A stretch of 64,000 bases of DNA, taken from assembly GCF_016808095.1 (NCBI RefSeq), contig NC_068974.1, positions 5,704,001-5,768,000 on the forward strand. The letters are read 5' to 3'. A model generated the notes under the pieces. That model worked only from the letters and a program-made list of their open reading frames with translations. It was not told the DNA's origin and did not search any database. Of the stretch, positions 34,820 through 46,254 are shown one piece after another. Within the stretch, counting starts at the first letter, position 1. Each line of letters starts with the position of its first letter. A program made the position numbers and the translations under genes. This DNA comes from Vigna angularis. Taxonomy: Eukaryota; Streptophyta; Magnoliopsida; Fabales; Fabaceae.

Positions 34820-37689
34820 CTATAATTTTTGTAATATAAGGTGTGTGCCGAATTGAGGTTGAGCAGTTATTACTGTAATTGGAGCATGAACATAGGAGGA
34901 AGATAGCTCAAACTTGAAGTTTTGCAGAATGAGAGACAACGCCATTTTGGCTTCAAGCAAAGCAAAGTTTTGGCCAATGCATATTCGAGGACCCCATCCA
35001 AATGGGATAAATGAAACTTTACCATTTGTTGCTTTTGAGATTCCTTCTGAAAATCTTTCTGGTTTGAACTCTTTTGCATCACTTCCCCATAATTCAAAAT
35101 CACGATGTACCAACACAACTGGAATAGTAGCTAGTGCTCCTGCTGGTAAAGTCATGTTTCCAACTTTAGCTTTCTTCCTTAGGATTCTTGTAATAGCAGT
35201 AACTGGTGGATATAATCTTAAAACCTCATACAAAATCATTGTGACCTATGACAATGCCACAAGAAACCATATTAACATTAATAACATTCTTTCAAAAGCT
35301 AAGAGATTTATTTTGAAAATAGATAGAAGTTTAACACAAAAGTATCAATTTCTCAACACTTTTTCTATGTATAATAAATTTAACAAAAAATTGCATGTGT
35401 GGTAGCAGGTAAACTTGATTTAGTTGAATTGAAATTAAAAAAGAGAAAAAAAAAACAATAAGATGAAAATTAAGGCTTATGTTAATGAAGTCACCATTTT
35501 TCTATTGATGAAGATTAAGGTTTGTAAGTCACTCTAAGTATTAACTGATAAAGACGAATAAGAGCAGAAAGGCCATTAAATTACTTGAACATAAACCTTT
35601 TTATCAATTCTTACATTTAGCAAGTTTATCGACACAGATTCCTTTCACTAAAATCAATATGTGAACACATTATGAAGACTAATAGTAGCGGAAAAATTAA
35701 TTTAGGTACTAAAAATATTTATCATTTTTTATAAGGACTATTGTGATTAAAACGTTATTTAATTTATGATTTCCTTAGTTTATAAAAGTTTAACATGTTA
35801 TCGGTGTAAAATATCTCTATTAATCAATAAATAATCCATCTCGAATATTAATCCACCATTTTTAATAGAAATTCTCTCCATCATGTTTTCCATCTACAAG
35901 GTTCAAAGATGTAGTTTCAAAATTAAGAGCATATGTCTAGTTTTAGACATTTATGAATGCTGTATTCAAGTTAAGTTCTGTCGTTTCAACATAAATTATA
36001 TTTTCAATCCAGTGATACTTTATAATGATTTAATCAAGTAAGATAAAAACTGATACTTACAACTTTAAGACGATTTAATCCATCATAGTCTGGTTCTTTT
36101 GTGCCAAATATTTCAATGACTTCTTCTCTTGCCAGTGTTTGCCATTTGGGAAATCTACTCAATAACACCATTGTCCAATTTAGTAGCACCGATGTTGTTT
36201 CTTGTCCAGCAAAGTAAAACAACTTACATTCGTTAATTACATCGTTGGTGTTCATTCCAAAATCTTTCTTAAGTCCTTGATCTTCAATCTCTTTTTGATT
36301 GGATTCCAATAGTAACCCTAATAGGTTATCATTGGAAGCTTCACATGTTTTCATAATATCCTCTTGCTTTTGGATAATTCCACGAAGTACATTTCCAATT
36401 TCGTAGTCAATCTTCTTCATCCTCTTCTTTAATGTAGTTGGTAGAAACCTAATAATTTGAAAAAAAGAAATATAGTGATTTAACTTAAATCTTATCAAAT
36501 ATCGTTAGGATAGACTCTAACTTGATTCTAATACTGTGTTTAGAGGTGGATTTTAAGTTCAATTCAATCTCACAAAACTCATTCGTAAGGTGAGGTTTAC
36601 ACTCAGCTATATACTATAAATTAACCTTATATATGTACTTCCAACCGAATGTATTTCTTTTTGTTGAATAAAAAGTTGACAAATTTAATAATATACCTCC
36701 ACCCTGGAATGTAAATAGATCGAAAGACCTTAGATGTAAGTTGAGCTTGTTCTTTTAGGAGTTGAAATACTATTTTTCCTTCCTCATAGTTACTTCCGAA
36801 AGCTGTACGAGAAATGACATCAGCTGTCAAGTTGTTTAAGAATGGCCAGACATCTACCACACATGATCCTGTTTCGCACACTAACATCTTCCATTCCTTC
36901 ATCATCTGGTTGCAACTATCATACATGGCAGGCAACACAAGCTGCAAAACATTTCAGACATTATAAAAAGATGAAGATATCGAGTGAAAAATATTCTATG
37001 AAACATTACTCCATGAAAATTAATATCATAGATTTCACAGATCATGTTAAAACAAGAAGAAATTTGTAGTAAGAAAACTAAAGAATATATGATGAGAAAG
37101 AAAAGAAAAACCTTGAGCTTGACGAGATTAAATGCAGGGTTGATGATCTTTCTGTGCTTTGACCATTTCTCTCCCTCAAGATCTACAAGTCCTGTTATCA
37201 GGTACTTGCCAAGTGGATTAAGGTTTGGCTTTGGAAAGTCATTTATCATGTTCAGAACCTCTTTTATTGCTTCAGGATCCATAATATTCACTGTAATCTT
37301 AGGACCATACCAGAAAAACGAATTCCTACCTGCAAAAATCATAAGTTATTTTCTAATTAACTTATTTAACCCTTAAAGTTATATATACTCAAGGTATTAT
37401 TAGAAGGCATACCAGAAACTTTAACCAATTGATCTTGAAATGGGACTAGGCGAGTTGCAACATCATCATCGATGTGTATGGGTTTAGAATGTGCTTGATG
37501 AAACATCATGGTTAATTCTTTTGTGTCTCCAAATAAAAGCTTGTATGAGTTTCCCTTTATGCCTTGTCTTCTGAGGAATCTCTCTGCCCTTTTCGGTTCC
37601 AACCACACCCAACTCAGTGCTTTTGTTAAGAATATGATAACAAATGCAACCAGAAATCCAACAGACATCATTGCTGCATCAACTTCCAT
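34820..37689 (-). CDS. Cytochrome P450, CYP72A-like
   Basis: Five exons with consistent phase: 37689-37413, 37329-37112, 36941-36697, 36448-36061 and 35245-34820, giving 517 aa. The start is the ATG at 37689, followed by [20 protein letters not shown], an N-terminal ER anchor. Motifs in order are the C-helix block [15 protein letters not shown], the I-helix oxygen-binding AGQETTS, the K-helix ExxR (YEVLRLYPP), FKPERF, and the heme loop [10 protein letters not shown] with the cysteine ligand. All are intact. CYP72 members oxidise diverse substrates with NADPH-P450 reductase at the ER; in legumes several CYP72A enzymes act on triterpenes, others on hormones, so the substrate is not assignable. 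A copia element begins 303 bp upstream of the ATG. Confidence 0.95.
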
Positions 37690-37991
37690 TTCCAATGTAA
37701 AAAATGTCTATAGTTGGAAGTTAAGTGTACTCATGTTTATATGAAACAGAGAAGAGTCTCTCGACAAGGTTATGCATATGTACGGACAAGAACAACCTCC
37801 AACCAGCCTATAAGATGCTTAACCTCCAAAGACACGTATCGTTGAAATTTACGAGAGAACGACCTCTGCTTTCTGTAAACTTTGTTTCTTTTGTTTTATA
37901 AACATTGGACGGCTCCTGGTGTCGAAAAGACACGATGAAAATCTATTAACTATTTAAAGAATTTTACTACTAGGTAAACTACCAATCTACT
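37690..37991 (-). promoter_or_regulatory. Residual promoter of the P450 gene
   Basis: Only 302 bp separate the P450 start codon from the TSD of the copia insertion. This bit includes the 5' UTR and presumably the core promoter. No certain TATA box is assigned. Confidence 0.4.
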
Positions 37992-38319
37992 TGATAATGT
38001 TACTGGGCCTACAGCCTTGCAGCCCAGCCCATCCTTTTTCCTTCTTTTTATTTTCTCTCTCAGACTCTTTGATTCATTCTTTCACTTTTCAATAACACTT
38101 CATCATTTCTGGATTCTTCTTTCACACACGTCTTTTCTTTCTCTTCTCTGTCTACTCTTTCTCTTCTCTGTGTTTTTCGTTCCACTGTATCTAGGGTTGA
38201 TTTGCAGGGTATTCTCCTTAAGGTATGGTTTTCACGCTTCCTTCGTCAATTATTTGCATTGTAAATATCTTATAATGTTTTTTGTCCTCTACTTTTCGTC
38301 TACTTATCACATATTGATA
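37992..38319 (+). repeat. 5' LTR of the copia element
   Basis: It is 328 bp and aligns along its length with 58177-58501, with scattered differences. Both copies start TGATAATGTTA(C/T)TGGGCC and end TTGATA, so the 3' terminus reads TA instead of the usual CA in both. Confidence 0.9.
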
Positions 38320-38332
38320 AGGTATCAGAGCT
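38320..38332 (+). other. tRNA-iMet primer-binding site of the copia element
   Basis: GGTATCAGAGC directly follows the LTR end; it complements the 3' end of plant initiator tRNA-Met. Confidence 0.9.
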
Positions 38333-38439
38333 CTTCAAAGAACTCTCCTCTTCTCCCTTTTTTGCGGGTTTCTCTCTCTTTCCTATTCTTGCTTCAGTCG
38401 AAGACAGTTTCGTCTACAATTATTTTTACCTTCATTTTG

Positions 38440-39445
38440 GCAAGAATCTAGTCGTTGCTCTTGTTTCACCGGTTCTCGATGATATAAATTATCATTCTTG
38501 AAGTTACTCCATGTTAATTGCTCTTAGTGCCAAAAACATGATCAAATTTATACTTGGCAATGTTAGTCCACCTAAAAAAGACAAGTCGGAGCATGCCATC
38601 AGGAATCGTGAAAATAACATAGTCGTTTCATGGATCGTCCACTATGTTTCCTTGTTCATCAGACAAAGCATCATATGGATGAACAAAGCCTCAAAGATCT
38701 AAAGAACACATTTTCTCAAGGAAGTTTCTCTCACATTTCTAGCCTTCAACTTCACATTGCAACCCTTCATCAAGGTGACCTTACCATTTATGAGTATTTC
38801 ACTAAACTTCGCATTCTTTGGAATGAGATCAAAAATTTCCGTCCATAACCTCTTTGTACCTGTAATTCCGATTGTGGTTGTCAAGTCCTAATTGTCGTGA
38901 AACAAAGAAAGCAAGAAAATCAAGTTAAGCAATTTTTACGGGGATTAAATGATCAATTTAGTAATGTTACCTCGCATGTGCTTCTCTTGGACCTTATTCC
39001 GGCATCACCAAGGTTTTCTCTTTGGTGGCACAACAAGAAAGATAGTTGTTAAGTGGAAATCTGATTGTTGCGGTTAAAACTCAAGACACTGGTATTGCCA
39101 CCGCTTGCACCGCTTCAACCTCTTCCATTGTTTGTAACTATTGTGGGAAGTATGAGCATAATGAAGTTGTCTACTACCGCAAGAATGACTTCCCTAATCA
39201 AGACAAAGGTTTCAAAAACACATCGACTGACAGAAAACATTGCACTCATTGCAACAAAAGCGGTTATACAATGGAGGTTTCCTATAAAAAGCACGGTTAT
39301 CCTCTAGGACATAAGTTCAATAATAAGCATACCAAAATTCACCATACCTCTGTCCAAGAAGACAATGGAAACGTCAAAGACAGCAATTCTAATAGTACTG
39401 ATCACATACGCCTCACACCTCAACAATTCCAAGTTCTTGTAAAGC
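38440..39445 (+). pseudogene. Copia gag relic
   Basis: The gag domain is spread over frames: AIRNRENNIVVSWIVHYVS, then SFSHISSLQLHIATLHQGDL followed by YEYFTKLRILWNEIKNFRP, then LRGLNDQFSNVTS. Two cysteine-histidine knuckle-like pieces follow at 39140-39290 (CNYCGKYEHNEVVYY and CTHCNKSGYTMEVSYKKHGY). Frameshifts near 38640-38700 and a stop after NFRP break the protein. The coding text is interrupted at 39448 by a CACTA insertion and resumes at 41956. Confidence 0.85.
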
Positions 39446-39489
39446 TCTCACTAGTACAATAAAGTGAAAAGACAGCGGTTATTTTCGTC

Positions 39490-39735
39490 TATATGCATCG
39501 GTTCTACAACCGAGGTGTATACAGGCGAGGAAAAAAGTAGTTACTTTTTTGCCTCGGTTCAGGACCGAGACAAAAAAATGTATGTTTTAGTTTCGGTTCA
39601 AACGCAAGCGAGACAGTAAAATGTGTTCCTTTTTTTACTATTTTTTTTCGTCTGACTTTTGGCCTCGGTTGTTGATGAACCGAGGCAGTAGAGAGGGATT
39701 ATGCCTCGGTTTGAAGTTGAACCGAGGCAATAACT
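39490..39735. repeat. Left subterminal palindromes of the non-autonomous CACTA
   Basis: CGGTTCTACAACCGAGG, CCTCGGTTCAGGACCGAG, TCGGTTCAAACGCAAGCGAG, CCTCGGTTGTTGATGAACCG and CCTCGGTTTGAAGTTGAACC with its partner are five related hairpin-like motifs. They are probably transposase-binding sites. Confidence 0.8.
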
Positions 39736-39902
39736 CTTCCCAACAAATCCACCATACAACCATAATGCTCAATCTGAGGCACAATTGAGTAATTACCAAC
39801 CATCGATTGGAAATGCAGAAACCCATCTCTCATTAACCCCATATGCGTACAACCAGACAAAATCCCAACAAATGTAACACCATCAAGAGCAACATTCACC
39901 AA
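39735..39902 (-). pseudogene. Captured fragment of a PPR protein gene
   Basis: About 56 codons are open on the minus strand. They include DGVTFVGILSGCTHMGLM and IVPQIEHYGCMVDLLGR, the hallmark of the last PPR and E-type motif of plant pentatricopeptide-repeat proteins, which act in organelle RNA processing. The fragment ends exactly where the subterminal palindromes of the CACTA begin, so the reading frame then runs into transposon DNA. It is not a functional gene. Confidence 0.85.
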
Positions 39903-40019
39903 TACAATAAAGAAAATGTAATTGTCAATTAAATTATACTAAATTCGATTCCACAGTGAAGTGAATTTGTATAGTTGAAATGAAAGCAACATATTATTAT
40001 GAAAGTAAAACAGAGCTCG

Positions 40020-40408
40020 ACAATTATCTGGACTTCAAGCTTTCTCTGTTGAGCTACGACATTACTTCAACCTGAAATGATAAATGAAAAAAAGCCATTA
40101 CCACTTTGATTGCAGTTTTCTTATCCAGTCAGGGAAAGAAAAGAAAACAAACCCAAGAATAAGGACTAACAGTATGCAAAAGTTAAGACTTATACATTCT
40201 AAATAGAGTTTAAACACCAGAAAGATGAACAACAAAGTTAACCAAATTATCAGAAGTGATTATGACATTTGTGGTAGTGAAAGAACTTAGCAAAACATAC
40301 CTTCTCTTGAACAAGCTTATACTCTGATAGCTCATTGTAGGTGTGTTTCAACTTCTCATTATTTGCATTAATCTCAAGGAGGTCAGCTTCAAGTTCTTCA
40401 AGATTAAC
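40020..40408 (-). pseudogene. Captured fragment of a V-type H+-ATPase subunit a gene
   Basis: The segment 40408-40301 is an exact exon-like block: acceptor TTTAG, the coding text [20 protein letters not shown] followed by [13 protein letters not shown], and donor AAG|GTATG. This is the N-terminal coiled region of plant vacuolar ATPase subunit a (family text LEAELVEINANGEKLQR). A second piece near 40025-40075, after a TTTCAG acceptor at about 40076, reads VAQQRKLEVQ, which matches the next part of the same protein. Introns appear to have been captured too. Confidence 0.75.
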
Positions 40409-40790
40409 CTAAACATGGACAAAAAATTATTACTTGATACTGTATTCATGAGAAGAAGAACGAGTGACAAAAGTTTCATAGAATGTAAGACCTCCAAAAT
40501 TTCCAGGGAAATAAGCAAGTATCATATTACTCTATTTCCACACATGTAATTGCAAAACCAATGACACAAACAGAATGTACAAAATAATAAATTTTGTTCT
40601 TCAACAAAGTTTGAAATGAAATTAATTTACAGTGATGCTTTCTCCTAATTTACAGTGAGCAAACAGAATGACACAAACAGAATTTAATTCACCAGAGTTC
40701 TTCACCAGAGTTTGAAATTAATTGCAAAACCAATGACACTTTTTGTTTCCACTAATCAAAGCAAAAGGAAGTTGACAAGGTCAAACTTAC

Positions 40791-41095
40791 AGTGATGCTT
40801 TCTCCTACGAAAAAGGCCAAGCCACTTGAGTCTAACATCAATATCATCCTTAATGTGCTTGGAGCTCTCAATTTCCTCAAGGGACATCTTAGCTAGATCC
40901 TCAATCCCACCTTCCATGAACATCTTCATGGGATCTCTCTCAAGCTTCAACTTTTCTTGAGGGCCGATGCCCCCTTGTACTCTTCCTTCAAAACCAGTAC
41001 CCATCTCCCTTCTCCACTTCAGGCTCCAACCTCGACGCCTCCACCGCATCTAGAGCAGCTGAAGCCACCGTCGGTGTGGCATAGAGCAATGTCTT
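40791..41095 (-). pseudogene. Captured exon of ferredoxin-nitrite reductase
   Basis: Minus-strand text EASRLEPEVEKGDGYW, then GGIGPQEKLKLERDPMKMFM, then EGGIEDLAKMSLEEIESS, then DDIDVRLKWLGLFRRRKHH is the N-terminal part of plant ferredoxin-nitrite reductase, the plastid enzyme that reduces nitrite to ammonium. The block ends at a splice donor (CACT|GTAAGT, 40791), as a captured first exon would. Two single-base losses, near GGTACTGG and in the GGGG run about 40969, shift the frame. No siroheme/iron-sulfur ligand region is present, so it cannot be an enzyme. Confidence 0.9.
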
Positions 41096-41640
41096 GGAGT
41101 GAGAGCTGGGGCAACATGGAGGGGTCAGAAAATTGGGGATGGGCACAGAGCAATGTCTTGCAGAAAATTGGCCAAAAATCCCCAAACGAAACCCTCCACT
41201 ACGGCGGAGACAGGGAGGCAAGCGAAGAGCAGGCGCTCGAGGGCAAGGGCGATGGAAGGGTTTTCGAGCAGGAGCCACTTGAACTGGAGAGAGGACCAGA
41301 CGCCAAGGAGAAAGGTGAAAGAGGCGATGGCAGCCACGACGACGGAGGAGTTGAAGGCGGCGAAGAGGGAGGACGAGGTGGAGAGGAAGAAGGCGACCTG
41401 GGCGAAGATAAGGGAGAACCACACGGCAAAGAAGGCGGCGGGCTTGAGGCTGAGGGCGTCGAGGATGGCGACGACCGGGGTGCCACCGAGGATGACGAGG
41501 AATCTGGAGGGGGTTTTGAGGGATCTGGAGGAGGCGGAGGAAGCAGAGGTGGAGGAGACGCCGTTGTCGCGGACTTGACGCGACGGCCAAGGGTGTGAGT
41601 GTTAGGGTTTATGGAGGAGGAGAAGGGTGGGGGCGTTGTT
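41096..41640 (-). pseudogene. Captured GC-rich fragment of an unidentified membrane protein gene
   Basis: The minus strand is open for a long stretch with LKTPSRFLVILGGTPVVAIL, KPAAFFAVWFSLIFAQVAFF, SSVVVAAIASFTFLLGVW and ALERLLFACLPVSAVV, suggesting three to four membrane helices behind a Ser-rich N-terminus. GC content is far above the surroundings, and many frames are open on both strands as a result. It reads directly into the nitrite reductase piece. I do not recognise the donor gene. Confidence 0.6.
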
Positions 41641-41696
41641 GGATGAGGGTTATGCGAGGGTGAAATGCGTGAGGGGTAATGGAAAGATAGGTATAT

Positions 41697-41915
41697 TGCC
41701 TCGGGTCCCAATGGACCGAGGCATTATTAGGGTGTTAGGCATCGGGTGAGAATTGGACCGAGGCATTATCAAGGTGTTAGGCATCGGGTGAGAATTGAAC
41801 CGAGGCCATATTATTTATATGTCTCGATTTTCTTTAAACCGGGTCAGAAAAGTTAATTTAAACTACGAAAATGCCACTGTCTTTTCATAGATTTCGGTTA
41901 TGTCTTAACCGAAGC
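41697..41915. repeat. Right subterminal palindromes of the non-autonomous CACTA
   Basis: GCCTCGGGTCCCAATGGACC, GCATCGGGTGAGAATTGGAC, GCATCGGGTGAGAATTGAAC, CTCGATTTTCTTTAAACCGG and TTTCGGTTATGTCTTAACCG mirror the left set. They mark the right end of the element. Confidence 0.8.
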
Positions 41916-41955
41916 CTATTGTGCGATTTCAAATCTAGTTTTTTTACTAGTGTCT

Positions 41956-43431
41956 TCAAAGGACACAATCTGAATGATGCTTCCACTTGTGCTCAAATTC
42001 ACCACATTGGATCTGCTTCGGCAAACCAACCTCCTTTAGGTAACATCTACCCTCCTCTTACTTCCAATTATCATAAGACCAATTGGATTCTTGATTATGG
42101 AGCCACTGACCACATAAGTATTTCTCTACGAAACTTTTCATCCTATAAAAGAATCAAACCTATTCAAATTGCTTTACCTAATGGTACTATTGTTTACTCT
42201 AAGTATTCTGGCATTGTTATTCTTAATAATAAGATCCATCTTTTTAATGTCCTTTATGTTCCGCAATTCTCTTTTAATATTATCTCTATATCTCAGTTGA
42301 TTTCTTTTAATAACTATGAACTAACTTTTTCTTTTCATGGGTGCACTATATAGGACATTCAAACCAAAGAGAAGATTTCTATAGCTAAACTCATTGGTGG
42401 CTTGTACATCTTAGATTCATCTTTGAACATACTTACTGCAACTTTTTCCAACAATGTTGTAAACAATACTAGCCTATGGCATCTTAGATTAGGACATCCT
42501 TATGATATTAGATTGAATAGTTTGAAACTCAAATACTCATTCATTGTGCATAATCCCACATACATATGTGATGCTTGCCATCTGCTAAACAAAGAAAATT
42601 GTCTTTCTCTAGTACTACTTCTAAAACCATGCAAATATTTGATCTTATTCACATTGATATATGGGGTCCCTATAGTATTCTTTCCATGTGTGGTTTCAAA
42701 TATTTTCTCACCATTGTTGATGATTTTTCTCGTTATACTTTGCTTATACCTATGACTGACAAATCTGTTGCTAGAAAAATTATCATTGATTTTATAACAA
42801 ACATAGAAAACCAGTTTTCTACTACTATCAAAACCATCCATACTGACAATGGCATTGAATTTGTTATGCATAATTTTTTTCTCTCTTAAAGGTATTAACC
42901 ATCAAATCACATGCAATGAAACCCCTCAACAAAATGGCCTAGTTGAGCGTAAACACCAACATTTGTTAAATGTCACTTGCTCCCTCTTGTTTCAAGCTAA
43001 TTTGGCCCACTATTTTTTGGTGCTTTGCTGCTGAACATGCTACTTTACTGAACAATTGCATGCCTACACCTTTACTTAATAATGCTACTCCATATGAAAA
43101 ATTACATGGGAAATTGTATGATATTTCTGCTTTGCGTGTTTTTGGCTGCTTACGCTATATTAGCACTTTGACTGCTCATAGAAGAAAATTTGATGCAAGG
43201 GCTGCTCTTGTCATTTTCCTTGGTTTCCAATAGCACACCAAAGGTTAATAGTTCCTAAACTTATAGAATCATAAGATTGACATATCTCGTCATGTGCTGT
43301 TTCATGAAAATTGTTTTCCATATATTTCTCATTCACACAATAACTTTGATTCTAATTCTCTTTCTTTGCCTACTTCTCAAAATTATAGTCATAATTATGA
43401 TGATATTGATTTTCCTAGTAATAATGTTTTT
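41956..43431 (+). pseudogene. Copia protease-integrase relic
   Basis: The protease active-site text WILDYGATDHI is followed by the pre-integrase LWHLRLGHPYDI with a CDAC zinc-binding pair. The integrase core follows (LIHIDIWGPY, KYFLTIVDDFSRYTLL, TIHTDNGIEF, then ETPQQNGLVERKHQHLLNV) and then YEKLHGKLYDISALRVFGC. The catalytic acidic residues are still visible, and the protease has Y in place of the usual serine in the DSGA motif. Frameshifts near 42575 and 42890 and several stops inactivate it. The coding text is cut at 43436 by the large LTR element and resumes at 56394. Confidence 0.9.
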
Positions 43432-44045
43432 GTGCCTGTCGCAACCGGGAAATCGTGACGGGACGACGATCCGAAAAAGAAAAAAGAATTTTGAAAAAAG
43501 AGATTGGAGTCGCCACCATAGTTTATTCTGGAAAATTACGGAAAAACCATAAAATGATAAGGCATGGTCTGCGAAAATGAGATTCTAAGTTCGAGAGTCG
43601 GTTACGTGTAGGGAAGGTATTAGCACCCTACAACGCCTGCCTTAAGGCAGTACCTTTAATTAAACATGCGAATATGATGTGGTTTTCAAAATGTTTAACT
43701 TTCCCTTAAAATAAAACTCTAAAGAAACAATCAATATTTTTTTTGTTTTTTGGGCCCGACAAGGATTGACCTTGCTCCTACGTATTCTCATTCAGAATGA
43801 GAAATCAGGGTTCCGTAGTTCATTATGAAATTGTTTGAGAAATTTGCTTGAAGAAATTGATTTTGGATTTTTGGGGAAATGAACCTGACAAGGACTGGCC
43901 TTGCTCCTGCGTATCTCCACTTTTGATGGAGAATCAAGGATCACGTAGTTCTGGCAAGGCGATTGTTTGTTGTTTGAAAATGTTGATGTTTTTAGTTTTT
44001 GAAGATTTTATATTTTTTTTTATATTTTTTTATTTAGGAGAATGA

Positions 44046-44370
44046 AAAGGTTTTTAGCACAAGGACGATGCGTGCGATCACACATGTGCCTAAACCTTTA
44101 AAACATATTTTTGTAATTTTATTTAAAAGAGAGAAAAAGGTTTTTAGCACAAGGACGATGCGTGCGATCACACATGTACTTAAACCTTTGAAACGTATTT
44201 TTGATATTTTTTGAAGGAAAAGAAAAGGTTTTTGGCACAAGGACGATGCGTGCGATCACACATGTGCCTAAACCTTTAAAACATATTTTTGGGATTTTGA
44301 AGAAAGAGAAAAGGTTTTTGGCACAAGGACGATGCGTGCGATCACACATGTGCCTAAACCTTTAAAACAT
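44046..44370 (+). repeat. Four tandem hairpin repeats in the 5' LTR
   Basis: AAAAGGTTTTTAGCACAAGG, then ACGATGCGTGCGATCACAC, then ATGTGCCTAAACCTTTAAAA, recurs at about 44046, 44129, 44224 and 44308. Within each unit AGGTTTTTAGCAC can pair with GTGCCTAAACCT. The 3' LTR has only three units (53098, 53187, 53272). Confidence 0.9.
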
Positions 44371-46254
44371 ATTTTTATTATTTTTATTTTTTGTATTTTG
44401 TATTTTTCTTTTTATCTTTAATTTTTATATTTTAGTTTTCTTTTTATTTTTTATGAACAAATTTGACAAAACATAAGATACAAATACATAACCACATATG
44501 AAAATAAAACAATCAAGTAAAAGAAAAAATATTAAAGAGCATAAAACAAAATAACCAATAAGCATAAAGGTGTAGAGATAAAAACCAGAGGTGTGCGGAG
44601 TAAAATTGAAGTTCCTTTGCTTGGGCCAAAGCTGTCAGGGGTGTGAAGATGAAAACAAAAGTACATCCTGAAACGTGTGTCAGATCCAATTCCCCTTTCC
44701 TTTTTTTTTTATTTTGTTTGCACATAATGGGCTTAAGTCCAAACGAAAACGGGGTGTGAAACATGAAACCGTGGGTGCAGATAAAGCTCCTTCTCTTTTT
44801 TTATTTTTTTTTTGTTTAAGGGTTTGGATGGGTCTGAGTCCAGTGGATGCGGGGTGCGCGGGTGAGAAAACAGGGGGTGCGTGAAGGAGGAAAACATTAT
44901 TATTATTTTTATTTGTTTTTTTTAGAGTGACTTAGGTCAGAAAAATAAAATAGTCTCAAAGCTTTTTTCCTTGGTTCAGCAAACCTTCGCGCCAGACCAA
45001 AGAGAGACCCAGGGTCTCTTTCCTCTTCCAACAGCTCGCCGGCGTCCCAACCGGAAATGGCCACCTCACTCCAGCCAGCGTCGTCGCCACTTCCGATGCC
45101 CATGGACGAGACCACCACCGGTCGCCGCTCCAAGCTCCCTTTCTCTTCTTCTCACGCGGGAGGTTTGCACCGGATTGATACTGGCTGCCGCCGTCTCCGA
45201 GACTGTCACTGCCGAGCCCCGATGACTGACCACTGCTGCCACTGCCAAGCCCCGATCCAGCCGCCACGACGAAATGACCTCCACAGGGGGTCCTCTCTCC
45301 GGTCCACGACTCCGCCGACAACGCCACCCGGGCCGCCACGGTCTCGGATCCCCCTGGTACAAACGGCGACCCTGGTCTTTGGGATTCTTAGTGGTTAATG
45401 GATGGATATAGGCCATGGGCGTTGACAGAATGGAGGAATCAGCTGAAGCATATTTGGTTTTCTGTTTGTTGGGGTGAATTGGTTTTGGAGGGTATGGTTT
45501 TGTTGAGTGAGTGGGTTTTTCTTGTGAGAGTTGAAGATGATTGAATTTGAATTTGAAGGTGGATGATGAGAATGGAGGAGATGAAGGGGCTGACCGTGAG
45601 TTGTTGGCTGTGATAGTGGGTGCTCGAGGGTGGCTGTGACAGTGGGTGAATATGGGTGAAGATGATGACTGGGTGAGGATAGGTGGTGGCCGTGAGGTGT
45701 TGGTAGTGGCCGAGTATAAGGTGGTTTTAGATGAAAATGGTGAAGTTGGTCGTGGGGTGGTATGGATGATGATGTTAGGTTGATGGAGGGGAAGGAAGAA
45801 AGGTGTTGGCCGTGGGGGTAAGGTGAAGATGATGATATGGGAAACAGTATATGGATGAAGATGGGAGTGAGTTCACGGGTGTTGGAGCTGATGGAGAGTG
45901 GTCAGAGGTGAATGATGAATGAAGATGATAATCTTGGGGTTTAGTGTTGGAGGTAATGGATGTTGGAAGTGAAATGGAATGGTTGTTGGGATGGTTATGG
46001 GTGAAGGTCGTGAGAGGCAAAGGCCCTGGTCAGAGGTTGAGAGAGTCAGATGAAGATGATGGCTTCCCAGTAGCCGTGGGTATCCCCCTTGCAGTGAAGT
46101 TGATGGGCTCCTTAAATTGGCAGAAGGAGCAAACTTTGTCGGCAGCTTTCATTGGCTCATAGGTGTCGGCAGACTGTTGATAATGGAATCATTAGTTGGA
46201 GGGTTGGTGAAGTGGGAAACAAAGATAGTGGGAATAATTAAGGGTAGGGTCCCT

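Larger units (their letters stand above)
39449..41952 (-). mobile_element. Non-autonomous CACTA element carrying host gene fragments
   Basis: Termini are CACTAGTACAATAAAG at 39449 and its inverted partner ending TTTACTAGTG at 41952. Flanks are TCT (39446-39448 and 41953-41955), the 3-bp duplication typical of CACTA elements. Both ends carry subterminal palindromes of the form CCTCGGTT...AACCGAGG (five on the left at 39490-39730, five on the right at 41697-41915). There is no transposase. The interior holds pieces of four apparently unrelated host genes, all on the minus strand and some still bounded by splice signals. It interrupts the copia gag-protease text. Confidence 0.9.

Noticed and set aside
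34914..35405. 163-codon plus-strand open frame
   Set aside because: It is the antisense shadow of the last P450 exon and runs on into its intron.
37689..37695. An earlier start for the P450 two codons upstream
   Set aside because: The upstream codon is TTG; the first ATG is at 37689 and gives a normal membrane anchor.
40957..41711. Plus-strand Gly/Glu-rich frame of 213 codons and Pro/Ser-rich minus frame of 170 codons
   Set aside because: These are off-frame readings of the GC-rich captured membrane-protein fragment; the minus frame with hydrophobic helices is the better one.
44956..45416. Overlapping 113-127-codon frames in the GC-rich part of the LTR, conserved at 53919-54379
   Set aside because: Conservation is explained by LTR identity. 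Several frames on both strands are open, as expected in GC-rich DNA, and no domain is seen.
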